A stretch of 52,713 nt of DNA from Paracoccaceae bacterium. Its GTDB lineage: Bacteria; Pseudomonadota; Alphaproteobacteria; Rhodobacterales; Rhodobacteraceae. Of the stretch, positions 26,424-35,041 are shown piece by piece. Numbering within the stretch: position 1 is the first letter of the stretch; each line of letters begins with the position of its first letter. The position numbers and the translations under genes were made by a program. Location of the stretch: positions 1 through 52,713 of the forward strand of contig JAAEZA010000028.1 in assembly GCA_018223125.1 (NCBI GenBank), written 5' to 3'. A model generated the notes under the pieces. That model was given only the letters and a program-made list of their open reading frames with translations, made no database searches and was not told the DNA's origin.

Positions 26424-27239
26424 CTAAGAATTTATTAATCCGCTTGCTGCGTTCTTAACTTTCAGTCCGGCACCGATCGCGGGGTCCTTAAGGCAGGCCT
26501 TGACGCGCAAGCCGCGGCCGGTCTCCGTGAATGCAGTTTCCAGTAACAGCGTGCCACGATAGGATTCCGCAGTTTTCAAGGCTAGCGCCAAGCCGATACC
26601 GCTTCCTTCAACTTCATCTTTGGAGCTTAGCGATGTCAGAACCTGGGTGGCTTTCCCTCTCAGGTGGATCGGGATGCCCGGACCATCGTCTACCATCACA
26701 ACCTCAATCCGGTGATCCGTAGAAACGATTTTCAGTTCCAGACACCTTGTTTGCTGATCGCTATGCTTTACAGCATTGTCCAGCAGCGCAAGACACAGGT
26801 TTGAAAAGTCCGGTTCGAAGGCTAGCAGCTGGTCTGTGTTATGGTGTGTTGTAAGCTTGATTGAGGACGGCAGGGCTATTGCCTGACGGAGTTCCTTCAT
26901 TTTGGCGGGCAGGTTGATCACAGAGAGCTTCTGGTCAAAACCCACGCGGGAGTAGGTTTGAAGGCCGTTTATCAACTGTTCAAGCCGCGCGCCATTGACG
27001 ATCAGTGCATCCAGATTTTCCTGAACCTCGGCAGATACTTCTGTTTGGGCTTCGGCAAGATCTTCGCAAATCCATTTCGGAAGCTCCACAAGGGCGCGAA
27101 TTGTTTCTGACAAATCGTGCGTGATTTTATACAGGAGTTGGTCAGCCGACGATTCGTGCGTGTGTAACACTGTAATCTCATCCGTTTGGTTACCGGAGTT
27201 TGACAACGAAACATTTAATTTTTTACTAAGCAGGGACAA
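26424..27239 (-). CDS. Soluble histidine kinase without recognisable sensor domain
   Basis: A 271-residue cytoplasmic kinase. After a polar stretch of about 30 residues, the dimerisation/phosphotransfer helix contains His41 (YKITHDLSETIR), like the HDL-type H-box of phytochrome-like kinases. The catalytic domain has the N-box LLDNAVKH (Asn155), the G1 box DDGPGIP (184-190) and the G2 box GSGIGLALA (212-220). There is no membrane segment or PAS/GAF domain, so any input must come through a partner protein. The start is uncertain: TTG at 27239 has no clear ribosome-binding site and no in-frame ATG lies close by. It is followed by its probable partner response regulator. Confidence 0.86.
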   Translation of the reverse strand: MSLLSKKLNVSLSNSGNQTDEITVLHTHESSADQLLYKITHDLSETIRALVELPKWICEDLAEAQTEVSAEVQENLDALIVNGARLEQLINGLQTYSRVGFDQKLSVINLPAKMKELRQAIALPSSIKLTTHHNTDQLLAFEPDFSNLCLALLDNAVKHSDQQTRCLELKIVSTDHRIEVVMVDDGPGIPIHLRGKATQVLTSLSSKDEVEGSGIGLALALKTAESYRGTLLLETAFTETGRGLRVKACLKDPAIGAGLKVKNAASGLINS

Positions 27240-27356
27240 AATTTTAACGCGTGCAATAATCGCATAATGAATATTATGTTAAATTACCTGATAGAGGCGC
27301 AGGATCGTTTTTCTGAAAACGCTGTTCCAGAGAAACGATTTATTAAGGTACAGCCG

Positions 27357-28988
27357 CTATGACTGCAGGATTACGTTGGGCGCAATGTCATCCGGATCGA
27401 TCATCAGTTCAATCAAGGCACCGTTGGATTTCGTCCTTGCTGTGGCGAAAGCTTCTGGAAAGTCCTCTGTTTTTTCGACGCGCTGGCTCCAGAACCCATA
27501 GGCTTTGGCAAGCTGCGTGAAATCCGGATTGATGATCTCCGTACCGCTGGGCCGTCCTTCGTAGCGGCGCTCCTGGTGCAGCCGGATCGTACCGTACATT
27601 CCGTTGTTCAGCAGCAGGATAATCGGTTGCAACCCGTATTGCAGCATGGTGCCAAGTTCTTGAGAAGACATCTGAAAATCGCCATCACCGGCGAAACAGA
27701 CGACCTGTCGTTTGGGATCCGCTGCCTTGGCGGCCAGTGCAGCCGGAAGACCTGCACCCATAGCGCCGGATTGCGGCCCAAGCAGCCGCTTGTCACCGTG
27801 ATACTGGATGTAGCGACCGGACCAGATTGCAAAGTTACCGGCGCCGTTGGTCAGGATCACGTCATCATCCAGAACCGTACGCAGATATTCGCAAACTTTC
27901 GCCATATCCACCGGGCCTTTGGCCGGTTTCGGTGTCAGCGTGCCAAGATATTGAGGTTGTATTTGGTTTAAATGAACACTGTAATTTGCTGTTATCAATG
28001 GATTTAACGCGCTAATGAATGCATGTGGTGCGGATTGGATAGCAACGTCCGGCTGATAAATCTTGCCGATCTCATCCGCCGAGATATGGCTGTGAATGAT
28101 CTTCTGCTTTGCATTGGGCACATCCAATAAGGTCCAACCGTCCGTTACGGTTTCGCCAAAACGAATGTTAACGGCCAGAATAACATCGGCGTTTGAAATG
28201 GCCTCGCGGATATGGGGCGCCATGCCGAAGCCTGCGTCACCGATGAAGTTCGGTCCTCGGTTGTCAATCAGGTCCTGACTGCGAAAAACGGAGGCCACGG
28301 GAATGGAGGTTTTCTGCGCAAATTCGGACAGGGCGTCCCTGCCCTGTTGTGTCCAGCCGCCACCGCCGACGATCATCAGCGGCGTTTTGGCGCTGTTCAA
28401 CACATCCGCCGCAGCCTGAACCGCAGCGGGATCAGGTGCCGGATGGAAGGGTTTTACCGGCTTGCACGGCTCTGCGTCGGTCATATCCGTCAGCATGTCT
28501 TCGGGCAGAGCCACCACAACCGGCCCCGGACGGCCCGATGTGGCCATCTGGAATGCACGGGCGACGATTTCGGGAATTCGGTCAGCATTGTCTACTTCGG
28601 TCGCCCATTTGGCGATCGGACCAAAGAACGCGCGGTAATCCACTTCCTGAAAGGCTTCGCGGTCGCGCATGTCGCGCCCGATCTGCCCGACGAACAGGAT
28701 CATGGGGGTGCTGTCCTGCATGGCGGTGTGTACGCCGATAGAGGCATTGGTCGCGCCCGGCCCGCGTGTCACGAAGCAAATTCCCGGCTTATTGGTCAAC
28801 TTGCCGTAAGCCTCGGCTGCGAAAGACGCGCCGCTTTCGTGGCGCGTTGTGATCAGGCGCATCTGGTTTTGTACATCGTACAACGCATCCAGCACGGCAA
28901 GATAGCTTTCGCCCGGCACTCCGAAAGCCGTATCAACGCCTTGTTCCAAAAGACATTTTATCAACAGTTCGCCACCAGTCCGTGCCAT
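27357..28988 (-). CDS. Thiamine-diphosphate enzyme, acetolactate synthase-like
   Basis: A 543-residue member of the AHAS/POX/benzoylformate-decarboxylase superfamily. The cofactor-activating glutamate is Glu51 (RHESGAS), the metal/TPP motif runs from GDGD (434-437) to NNG (461-463), and the central domain is of the DHS type. No regulatory-subunit gene is adjacent, and the C-terminal half differs from the ilvB product in this window (for example MYGTIRLHQERRYEGR). That points to a catabolic carboligase or decarboxylase rather than biosynthetic AHAS. The reaction cannot be named. It stands alone, with the kinase gene 117 bases downstream. Confidence 0.85.
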   Translation of the reverse strand: MARTGGELLIKCLLEQGVDTAFGVPGESYLAVLDALYDVQNQMRLITTRHESGASFAAEAYGKLTNKPGICFVTRGPGATNASIGVHTAMQDSTPMILFVGQIGRDMRDREAFQEVDYRAFFGPIAKWATEVDNADRIPEIVARAFQMATSGRPGPVVVALPEDMLTDMTDAEPCKPVKPFHPAPDPAAVQAAADVLNSAKTPLMIVGGGGWTQQGRDALSEFAQKTSIPVASVFRSQDLIDNRGPNFIGDAGFGMAPHIREAISNADVILAVNIRFGETVTDGWTLLDVPNAKQKIIHSHISADEIGKIYQPDVAIQSAPHAFISALNPLITANYSVHLNQIQPQYLGTLTPKPAKGPVDMAKVCEYLRTVLDDDVILTNGAGNFAIWSGRYIQYHGDKRLLGPQSGAMGAGLPAALAAKAADPKRQVVCFAGDGDFQMSSQELGTMLQYGLQPIILLLNNGMYGTIRLHQERRYEGRPSGTEIINPDFTQLAKAYGFWSQRVEKTEDFPEAFATARTKSNGALIELMIDPDDIAPNVILQS

Positions 28989-29107
28989 GCCAGCCTATCC
29001 TTTTTCCGTTTGCTGCAAATTTATGCGGAATGTGTGACAGAACTCACTTATTTTACAATCGAAAAATGGGACACATGGTTCAGCCAAACGCGAAAGCGGT
29101 TTGACTT

Positions 29108-29155
29108 GCAGGTTCGAAGGGTCGTTCTTCCCGGTTCAATACGCTTCGAACCTGC
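29108..29155. repeat. Perfect 12-bp inverted repeat with T-tail
   Basis: GCAGGTTCGAAG (29108-29119) and CTTCGAACCTGC (29144-29155) enclose 24 bases, and TTTTA follows on the plus strand. TTGACT lies just upstream (29101-29106). It sits in the 242-base gap between the ends of the thiamine-diphosphate gene's upstream region and tsf. It could be the end of a small plus-strand RNA, or an operator. No protein is encoded. Confidence 0.5.
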
Positions 29156-29180
29156 TTTTAATCCTTCCGCAGCTCCATAA

Positions 29181-29207
29181 AAAAGCCCCGCCGGATGGCA
29201 GGGCTTT
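29181..29207 (-). terminator. Terminator after tsf
   Basis: On the minus strand GAAAGCCCTGCC, a 4-base loop, GGCGGGGCTTTTTT: a stem with one mismatch and a long T-run, 24 bases after the tsf stop. Confidence 0.9.
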
Positions 29208-29230
29208 CAATAACTGACAGTGTCGCGGGT

Positions 29231-30106
29231 TTAGCCGCCCATTGTCTTTGCAACTTCCGCTGCAAAATCTTCTTCTTTTTTCTCAATGCCTTCGCCTACT
29301 TCCAGACGCACGAAAGATACGATTTCCGCACCGGCGTCTTTAGCAGCCTGACCAACTGTCACGTCAGGGTTGATGACGAATGCCTGATTGTTCAGGGTCA
29401 CTTCGGAGTAGAATTTCTTCATCCGGCCCTTAATCATGTTTTCAATGATGTTCTCGGGCTTGCCGGATTCACGGGCCTGCTCGGTCAGAACGTTTTTCTC
29501 ACGCTCGATCACGGCCGGATCCAGATCCTCTTCGGACAGGGAAGCAGGGTTGGTCGCTGCAACGTGCATGGCAACCTGCTTGGCGAAAGCTTCGTCGCCG
29601 CCCTTCAGCGCAACCAGAACACCGATTTTGCCCAGACCGTCAGCCGCCGCTGCGTGGATGTAGGATCCCACAACATCGCCGGTAACTTTCGCCATACGGC
29701 GCACGGACATGTTTTCGCCGATTGTGGCGATCGCATCGGTCACAACGTCAGTGACGGTCTTGCCACCCATGTCAGCAGCTTTCAGCGCTTCAACGTCATC
29801 CACGTAAACAGCAGCGGCCACAATGCCGTTTACCATTTTCTGGAAGTCGGCATTTTTGCCAACAAAGTCGGTTTCCGCGTTCACTTCAACGGCAACACCA
29901 ACGCCGCCTTCAACTTTAACGCCGACCAGACCTTCAGCCGCTGTACGACCGGATTTTTTCGCCGCGGTTGCCAGACCTTTGGTGCGCAGCCAGTCCATCG
30001 CGGCTTCCATGTCGCCGTCGGTTTCGGTCAGGGCTTTTTTCGCGTCCATCATACCTGCGCCGGATTTTTCGCGCAGTTCTTTAACGAGTGCAGCTGTGAT
30101 AGCCAT
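29231..30106 (-). CDS. tsf: Elongation factor Ts
   Basis: Guanine-nucleotide exchange factor that regenerates EF-Tu-GTP. From the ATG at 30106 it has 291 residues. The N-terminal UBA-like domain ([20 protein letters not shown]... family start), the TDFV motif ([10 protein letters not shown]) and the C-terminal dimerisation domain are all present. An ATG two codons upstream (30112) is possible, but AGGAG sits only two bases before it, whereas spacing to 30106 is 8. It follows rpsB by 74 bases, as in most bacteria. Confidence 0.97.
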   Translation of the reverse strand: MAITAALVKELREKSGAGMMDAKKALTETDGDMEAAMDWLRTKGLATAAKKSGRTAAEGLVGVKVEGGVGVAVEVNAETDFVGKNADFQKMVNGIVAAAVYVDDVEALKAADMGGKTVTDVVTDAIATIGENMSVRRMAKVTGDVVGSYIHAAAADGLGKIGVLVALKGGDEAFAKQVAMHVAATNPASLSEEDLDPAVIEREKNVLTEQARESGKPENIIENMIKGRMKKFYSEVTLNNQAFVINPDVTVGQAAKDAGAEIVSFVRLEVGEGIEKKEEDFAAEVAKTMGG

Positions 30107-30180
30107 CTTCATCTCTCCTAAATGCGGTAAGAGTCGGGGATGCGTTTACACCCCCGAGGTATCAGTAATGTGAAAGCCGA

Positions 30181-30939
30181 TCAGGCTTCTGCGACAGCTT
30201 CTTCAGCAGGCGCTTCTTCCAGCGACCCGATGTCGATACCTGCAGAACCCATAGCAGCCGCCATACCATCCAGTGCCGCACGGGCGATCAGATCGGTGTA
30301 AAGCGCAATCGCGCGGGCCGCATCGTCGTTGCCCGGGATCGGGTAGTCGATGTTTTCCGGTGCAGAGTTGGAGTCCAGAACCGCAATCACAGGGATGCCC
30401 AGTTTGTTGGCTTCCTGAACCGCGAGGGATTCCTTGTTGGTGTCGATAACAACGATCAGGTCGGGAACGCCGCCCATTTCGCGCACACCACCCAGGGACG
30501 CCTGCAGTTTAGCCTGCTCGCGCTCCATGCCAAGACGCTCTTTCTTGGTCAGGCCTTCAGCGCCGCTTGCCAGTTTCTCGTCAATGTCTTTGAGGTGCGC
30601 AATACGCTTGGAAACTGTCTGCCAGTTTGTCAGCGTGCCACCCAGCCAGCGGTGGTTCATGTAATATTGTGCGGAACGCTCGGCCGCTTCTGCAACAGCG
30701 TTTGCAGCCTGACGCTTGGTGCCTACGAACAGGATACGGCCGCCTTTGGCAACTGTTTCGCGTGTAACTTGCAGGGCTTGGTCCAGCAGTGGGACTGTTT
30801 GTGTCAGGTCAAGAATATGGATGCCATTGCGCTGGCCATAGATGTACTGACCCATACGTGGGTTCCAGCGGTGTGTCTGGTGGCCGAAGTGTACGCCTGC
30901 TTCAAGCAGTTGACGCAATGTGAACTCGGGAAGAGCCAT
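30181..30939 (-). CDS. rpsB: Small ribosomal subunit protein uS2
   Basis: A 30S ribosomal protein of 252 residues from the ATG at 30939 ([20 protein letters not shown]). [32 protein letters not shown] and PIPGNDDA are conserved S2 stretches. The last 15 residues are an acidic Ala/Glu tail. Upstream in-frame codons to 31029 are open but belong to the mRNA leader; AAGGAAAATCC precedes the chosen ATG. It heads the rpsB-tsf operon behind a promoter at 31066-31094. Confidence 0.97.
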   Translation of the reverse strand: MALPEFTLRQLLEAGVHFGHQTHRWNPRMGQYIYGQRNGIHILDLTQTVPLLDQALQVTRETVAKGGRILFVGTKRQAANAVAEAAERSAQYYMNHRWLGGTLTNWQTVSKRIAHLKDIDEKLASGAEGLTKKERLGMEREQAKLQASLGGVREMGGVPDLIVVIDTNKESLAVQEANKLGIPVIAVLDSNSAPENIDYPIPGNDDAARAIALYTDLIARAALDGMAAAMGSAGIDIGSLEEAPAEEAVAEA

Positions 30940-31060
30940 TGGATTTTCCTTTTCCGGTTTAGCCTCAGCGGGAGAAGGAATGGCACCTGCCGTTCCAACC
31001 GGTTGGAGCTTTGGGGATGTCTCCCCCAAAACCCGCAGACCCCGCCTGTGGATTTAAGTG
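30940..31060 (-). promoter_or_regulatory. Structured rpsB leader
   Basis: The untranslated leader of about 120 bases holds two perfect hairpins: TCCAACC/GGTTGGA with no loop (30994-31007, a 14-bp palindrome) and TTTGGGG/CCCCAAA (31010-31016 with 31024-31030). In E. coli the rpsB leader mediates autorepression by S2. A similar role here is an inference. Confidence 0.45.
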
Positions 31061-31065
31061 AGGTC

Positions 31066-31094
31066 GCTATAGGGGGCATATCTGTGCTTGGCAA
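31066..31094 (-). promoter_or_regulatory. Promoter of rpsB-tsf
   Basis: On the minus strand TTGCCA (31094-31089) and TATAGC (31071-31066) are exactly 17 bases apart, typical of alphaproteobacterial housekeeping promoters. The rest of the 316-base gap to psuK (31095-31255) shows no gene. Confidence 0.7.
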
Positions 31095-31255
31095 GGGCTT
31101 TCGCCCATAAATCGCCGCCTTTAGCGGGCGAAAGGGTGTGATTTGCGCCGGAAAGCGGGATTTGCAACTGTAGAAGCGGATAAACGGGGATGTTTAGGCA
31201 TATAACAGCATTATTCCCCCTTGCCAGCCCGCGCCACACGGATCAAAAGGACGCC

Positions 31256-32149
31256 ATGACACCCCCTGCCCCCATTCTCTGTATCGGTTCCGTTCTCTGG
31301 GACATCGTTGGCCGCTCCGAACGCGTTATGAAAGCAGGGCACGATGTGCCCGGCCGGATCATCCGCATTCCCGGAGGTGTTGCCATGAATATCGCAATGG
31401 CCCTGCGCGCCCATGACGTGCCGGTCTCGCTCCTCACTGCCTTGGGGGATGATGCAGCGGGACGGGAATTGCTGATGGAAGCCACCGCACGGGGCATGGA
31501 AACGGCTTTTGTGCATGTGTCCAAGTCCTTCCCAACCGACCAGTATATGGCGATTGAAGGCAGTAACGGCCTGATCGCGGCGATTGCAGATGCCCATTCG
31601 CTGGAAGAACAGGCCGATGCGGTGATCGCGCCGCTGGCGGACGGGCGGCTTGGCACAGCGGGCGATCCGTTTGACGGACTTGTCGTGTGTGAAGGCAACC
31701 TGCCCCGCGACACTCTGGATTACATCAGCAGCGCTGCCGAGTTCCGCACCGCTGACATCCGTCTTGCCCCCGCCTCCCCCGGCAAGGCGGAACGGCTGAA
31801 ACCTTTTGTCGGTCACGGCCATGCGACGGCCTATGTCAACCTGATCGAAGCCAATATCCTTTTGAACACCAAACTCGACAGCGCCGCCGAAGCCGCCCGG
31901 CAACTGGCCGCAACCGGACTTTACCGCGCTGTCGTAACGGATGGTCCGAACGCAGCCGCTGTGGCGGACGCCAACGGGGTTTTGTCCCAATTGCCGCCCG
32001 TCGTTAAAGTCCTGCGTGTTACCGGTGCGGGCGACGTGTTCATGGCCAGCCATATCGTTGCCGAAAGCCGCGGTTTAACCGGCGCAGAAGCGCTGGATTT
32101 CGCGCTCGACTACACTTCCAAATACATATCCACGGAGACCCCGCTTTGA
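31256..32149 (+). CDS. psuK: PfkB-family kinase, probable pseudouridine kinase
   Basis: Expected to phosphorylate pseudouridine to pseudouridine 5'-phosphate. The 297-residue protein has the PfkB N-terminal glycine motif (GGVAMNIAMAL) and the C-terminal catalytic signature VTGAGDVF (Asp260). The function is assigned mainly because it overlaps psuG by four bases (TTGA); PsuK-PsuG pairs form the known pseudouridine degradation pathway. AAAAGGACGCC precedes the ATG at 31256. Upstream in-frame codons to 31190 are not family-like. Confidence 0.87.
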   Translation: MTPPAPILCIGSVLWDIVGRSERVMKAGHDVPGRIIRIPGGVAMNIAMALRAHDVPVSLLTALGDDAAGRELLMEATARGMETAFVHVSKSFPTDQYMAIEGSNGLIAAIADAHSLEEQADAVIAPLADGRLGTAGDPFDGLVVCEGNLPRDTLDYISSAAEFRTADIRLAPASPGKAERLKPFVGHGHATAYVNLIEANILLNTKLDSAAEAARQLAATGLYRAVVTDGPNAAAVADANGVLSQLPPVVKVLRVTGAGDVFMASHIVAESRGLTGAEALDFALDYTSKYISTETPL

Positions 32150-33057
32150 CCCTTCCTATCGTTTATTCCGCCGAAGTCAGCAAAGCCATGGCGGACGGCG
32201 CCGCTGTTGTGGCGCTGGAAAGCACAATTATCACCCATGGCATGCCCTATCCGGCCAATCTGGAAACTGCGCGGGAGGTGGAACAGGTGGTGCGCGACAA
32301 TGGTGCGGTACCGGCAACGATTGCGATCATTGATCATAAAATCCACATTGGTCTGGAAGCAGACACGCTGGAAAACCTCGCACAGGCCAAAGACGTGATG
32401 AAACTGTCGCGCGCGGATCTTGCAGTGGCGGTTTCCAACGGGCGCACAGGTGCAACAACTGTGGCGGCAACGATGATCTGCGCTGAACTGGCCGGCATTG
32501 ATGTCTTCGCAACCGGCGGCATCGGTGGCGTTCACAAAGGGGCCGAAGCCAGCTTTGACGTCAGCGCCGACCTCACAGAACTGTCCCAAACCGCCGTCAC
32601 CGTTGTCTGCGCCGGTGCCAAGGCGATCCTTGATCTGCCCAAAACACTCGAAGTGCTGGAAACCAACGGGGTTCCGGTGATCGGCTATCAAAGCGACGAT
32701 TTTCCCGCCTTCTGGTCCCGCGTCTCCGGTCTTGCCGCGCCACTGCGCATGGATGGCCCCGAAGAAATCGCCAGAGCCCATAAAATGCGCGCGACCCTTG
32801 GCCTTGAGGGGGGACAACTCGTCGCCAACCCGATCCCTGAAGAGTCAGAAATCGACGCGGGTTACCTGAACCCGATCATTGCCCAGGCCGTAGCCGAAGC
32901 GGAAGCCCAGAATATCGGCGCAAAACAGGTCACGCCTTTCCTGCTGGGGCGCATTGTGGAACTGACCGAAGGCAAGTCGCTGAAATCCAACATCGCGCTG
33001 GTCAAGAATAACGCCGCCCTTGGTGCGAAAATCGCCCGCGCTCTGAAAGACCTGTAA
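32146..33057 (+). CDS. psuG: Pseudouridine-5'-phosphate glycosidase
   Basis: Cleaves the C-C glycosidic bond of pseudouridine 5'-phosphate to uracil and ribose 5-phosphate. The 303-residue protein matches the IndA/PsuG family throughout: VALESTIITHGMPYP, SNGRTGATTVAATM, FATGGIGGVHKGAE, and PIPEESEI followed by a conserved helical end. The start is TTG at 32146 with GGAG 8 bases before it, inside the psuK stop. The stop overlaps the next start (TAATG). Uracil salvage and the pentose phosphate pathway would take up the products. Confidence 0.95.
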   Translation: MTLPIVYSAEVSKAMADGAAVVALESTIITHGMPYPANLETAREVEQVVRDNGAVPATIAIIDHKIHIGLEADTLENLAQAKDVMKLSRADLAVAVSNGRTGATTVAATMICAELAGIDVFATGGIGGVHKGAEASFDVSADLTELSQTAVTVVCAGAKAILDLPKTLEVLETNGVPVIGYQSDDFPAFWSRVSGLAAPLRMDGPEEIARAHKMRATLGLEGGQLVANPIPEESEIDAGYLNPIIAQAVAEAEAQNIGAKQVTPFLLGRIVELTEGKSLKSNIALVKNNAALGAKIARALKDL

Positions 33058-33572
33058 TGACGTCTCCGCTGATCACCCGTATCGAGGCCGCGCTGGAAGA
33101 GGGTAAACTTTCTGCCGACCTGCTGCGCAAGGCACAGGCGAGCAAGGACATCTCGGAACGCGCACTTGCCTATATGGTGCTCAGCGAACCGCATCTGCGC
33201 GAAAGCCTTGGCAAGTTCAAGCCCCGCAGAGCTGACACGCTGGCCATTCTTGCGTATTTGCTGGACTGTATAAAACTCGATCTCGACTGGGATGAGGATT
33301 ACGCCAACTCCCGCGAGGATGCGCTTTACGAACTGACCGCGCCACTGGATCCGTACTGGCACAAAAACGGTGCCGGTATCAGCGAAGACGCGTTCTGGGA
33401 CCGGATTGAAACCTTTCTGAAGAACGATCTGACGGAATATTGCGAAGATTTCGCGCCGGAATTCCTGCGCGAACAGGCTGACTCTCCTGCCTTCAAGGCC
33501 CGTATCTCCCGCTGGAAACAGGACCCGGATCTCAAACCCTACATTGACGCACTGGAAACAGAGAAGCACTGA
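33057..33572 (+). CDS. Unknown protein translationally coupled to psuG
   Basis: A 171-residue soluble, acidic and mostly helical protein that I do not recognise. No signal peptide or membrane segment is seen. It is rich in charged and aromatic residues (for example DLDWDEDYANSRED, DPYWHKNGAG, EDFAPEFLREQ). Its ATG lies within the psuG stop (TAATG), so it is made with PsuK and PsuG. It may be an accessory factor, a regulator of the pathway, or an unrelated passenger. No catalytic motif can be pointed to. Confidence 0.8.
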   Translation: MTSPLITRIEAALEEGKLSADLLRKAQASKDISERALAYMVLSEPHLRESLGKFKPRRADTLAILAYLLDCIKLDLDWDEDYANSREDALYELTAPLDPYWHKNGAGISEDAFWDRIETFLKNDLTEYCEDFAPEFLREQADSPAFKARISRWKQDPDLKPYIDALETEKH

Positions 33573-33679
33573 GTTCACCCGACGCTTCAATGTTCCCGAA
33601 ATACTCCACCCACACAGCGGGATTGCACCCCCGTAGCAGAAGTCCTAGATATTCTTCTGTATTATAGAGCGAACGAACC

Positions 33680-34369
33680 ATGGCCCGAAAACCAAACACT
33701 CCAAGGCGCAAACGCCCCGGCCTTCTGGTTCGGGTGCGCGGCAATTTCCTGACCGGACTGGCGATTGTGCTGCCGGTGGCGCTGACCATCTGGATGATCT
33801 GGGCTTTTGTCGGGTTTGTCGACAGCCGTGTTTTACCACTGGTGCCGGAAGCCTACAAACCGTCAACCGAATGGCGCGGTTACGGCGTCATCGTATTTCT
33901 GGCCTTCACCACCGTTGTCGGGGCCAGCTTCAAAGGGCTGTTCGGCCGCCAGCTTCTGAAATACATCGAAAGCCTTGTGGACCGGATGCCGATCGTGCGC
34001 ACCATTTACAACGGTGTAAAACAGATCGTTGAAACCATCCTGAACCAGTCCAACGCAAGCTTTGAAAAAGCCTGTCTGGTGGAATACCCCCGCAAGGGCA
34101 TCTGGGCGATCGCCTTTGTGTCCACGTCCTCCAAAGGGGAAATCCTGACAAAAACCGGACAGGACTCGATGATGTCGGTCTTTCTGCCCACCACACCGAA
34201 CCCCACATCGGGCTTTTTGCTCTTTGTTCCGAGTGAAGATGTGATTTACCTTGATATGGACGTGGAAGCGGCCGCGAAACTGGTGATTTCCGCCGGATTG
34301 GTGATGCCGCCCAGCAAGGAGGAAATTGCAGCGGGACGTGCCCAATCTGTCAGGGTGCGGCACAGTTAA
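33680..34369 (+). CDS. DUF502 membrane protein
   Basis: A 229-residue inner-membrane protein of the DUF502 family. A basic N-terminus (RRKRPG) is followed by the first membrane segment (LTGLAIVLPVALTIWMIW) and a second near residues 68-85 (GVIVFLAFTTVVGASFKG). A conserved soluble part then contains VDRMPIVRTIYNGVKQIVE, FLPTTPNPTSGFL and VFVPSEDVIYLDM-like strands. The C-terminus has a pattern of residues known from this family. Function is unknown. It shares a one-base overlap (TAATG) with the exporter gene that follows. Confidence 0.9.
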   Translation: MARKPNTPRRKRPGLLVRVRGNFLTGLAIVLPVALTIWMIWAFVGFVDSRVLPLVPEAYKPSTEWRGYGVIVFLAFTTVVGASFKGLFGRQLLKYIESLVDRMPIVRTIYNGVKQIVETILNQSNASFEKACLVEYPRKGIWAIAFVSTSSKGEILTKTGQDSMMSVFLPTTPNPTSGFLLFVPSEDVIYLDMDVEAAAKLVISAGLVMPPSKEEIAAGRAQSVRVRHS

Positions 34370-34986
34370 TGTTTTCAGCCGCTGTTACCGGATATTTCAC
34401 CGCTTTTTCCCTGATCCTAGCTATTGGCGCGCAAAACGCCTTTGTGCTGCGTCAGGGATTGTTGCGCAGTCATGTGTTTCTGATCTGCCTGTTCTGTGCA
34501 GTTTCTGATGCGCTGTTGATTACAGCAGGCGTTGCAGGCTTCGGCGCGATGGTTGAATATTTCCCCCGCCTGCCCTTTTTCCTGTCGCTTTTCGGGGCTG
34601 CCTTCCTGCTGTTCTACGGCGCCACCCGCTTTCTGGCCGCATGGCGTGGCGGATATGAAATGGAACTGTCGGGCAAGGGGCTGGACCTGTGGCCCGCCCT
34701 TGGTGTGGTTTTTGCCTGCACCTGGCTGAATCCCCATGTCTATCTCGACACGCTCGGCCTGATCGGCGCGGTCAGCACCCAGTTTGAACCGGCGGCTGAA
34801 AAATGGGCCTTCGGCATCGCGGCGTCGCTGGCATCCTTCAGCTTCTTCTTCGGGCTGGGCTATGGCGCGCGTCTGCTGGCTCCGGTGATGCAAACCGCTG
34901 CGACCTGGCGGGTGCTCGACATCGGAATTGGCATCGTGATGTGGCTGATTGCCTTCGGACTGATTGCAAGCCTGGGCTCTTATTAA
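34369..34986 (+). CDS. LysE/ArgO-family amino acid exporter
   Basis: A 205-residue inner-membrane protein with six predicted membrane segments. The N-terminal signature SLILAIGAQNAFVLRQG is characteristic of the LysE/ArgO branch, and FACTWLNPHVYLDT is the second conserved stretch. ArgO exports arginine and LysE exports lysine and arginine; the substrate here is not certain. It overlaps the DUF502 gene and ends at a bidirectional terminator. No adjacent LysG/ArgP-type regulator is seen. Confidence 0.93.
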   Translation: MFSAAVTGYFTAFSLILAIGAQNAFVLRQGLLRSHVFLICLFCAVSDALLITAGVAGFGAMVEYFPRLPFFLSLFGAAFLLFYGATRFLAAWRGGYEMELSGKGLDLWPALGVVFACTWLNPHVYLDTLGLIGAVSTQFEPAAEKWAFGIAASLASFSFFFGLGYGARLLAPVMQTAATWRVLDIGIGIVMWLIAFGLIASLGSY

Positions 34987-34987
34987 A

Positions 34988-35010
34988 AAAGGCGCGTAAA
35001 CCGCGCCTTT
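34988..35010. terminator. Bidirectional terminator between the exporter gene and rpe
   Basis: AAAGGCGCG-TAAAC-CGCGCCTTT, preceded by further A bases, lies between convergent genes. Confidence 0.85.
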
Positions 35011-35041
35011 CCAATGGATTATACCGCGTATGTGATGTGAA

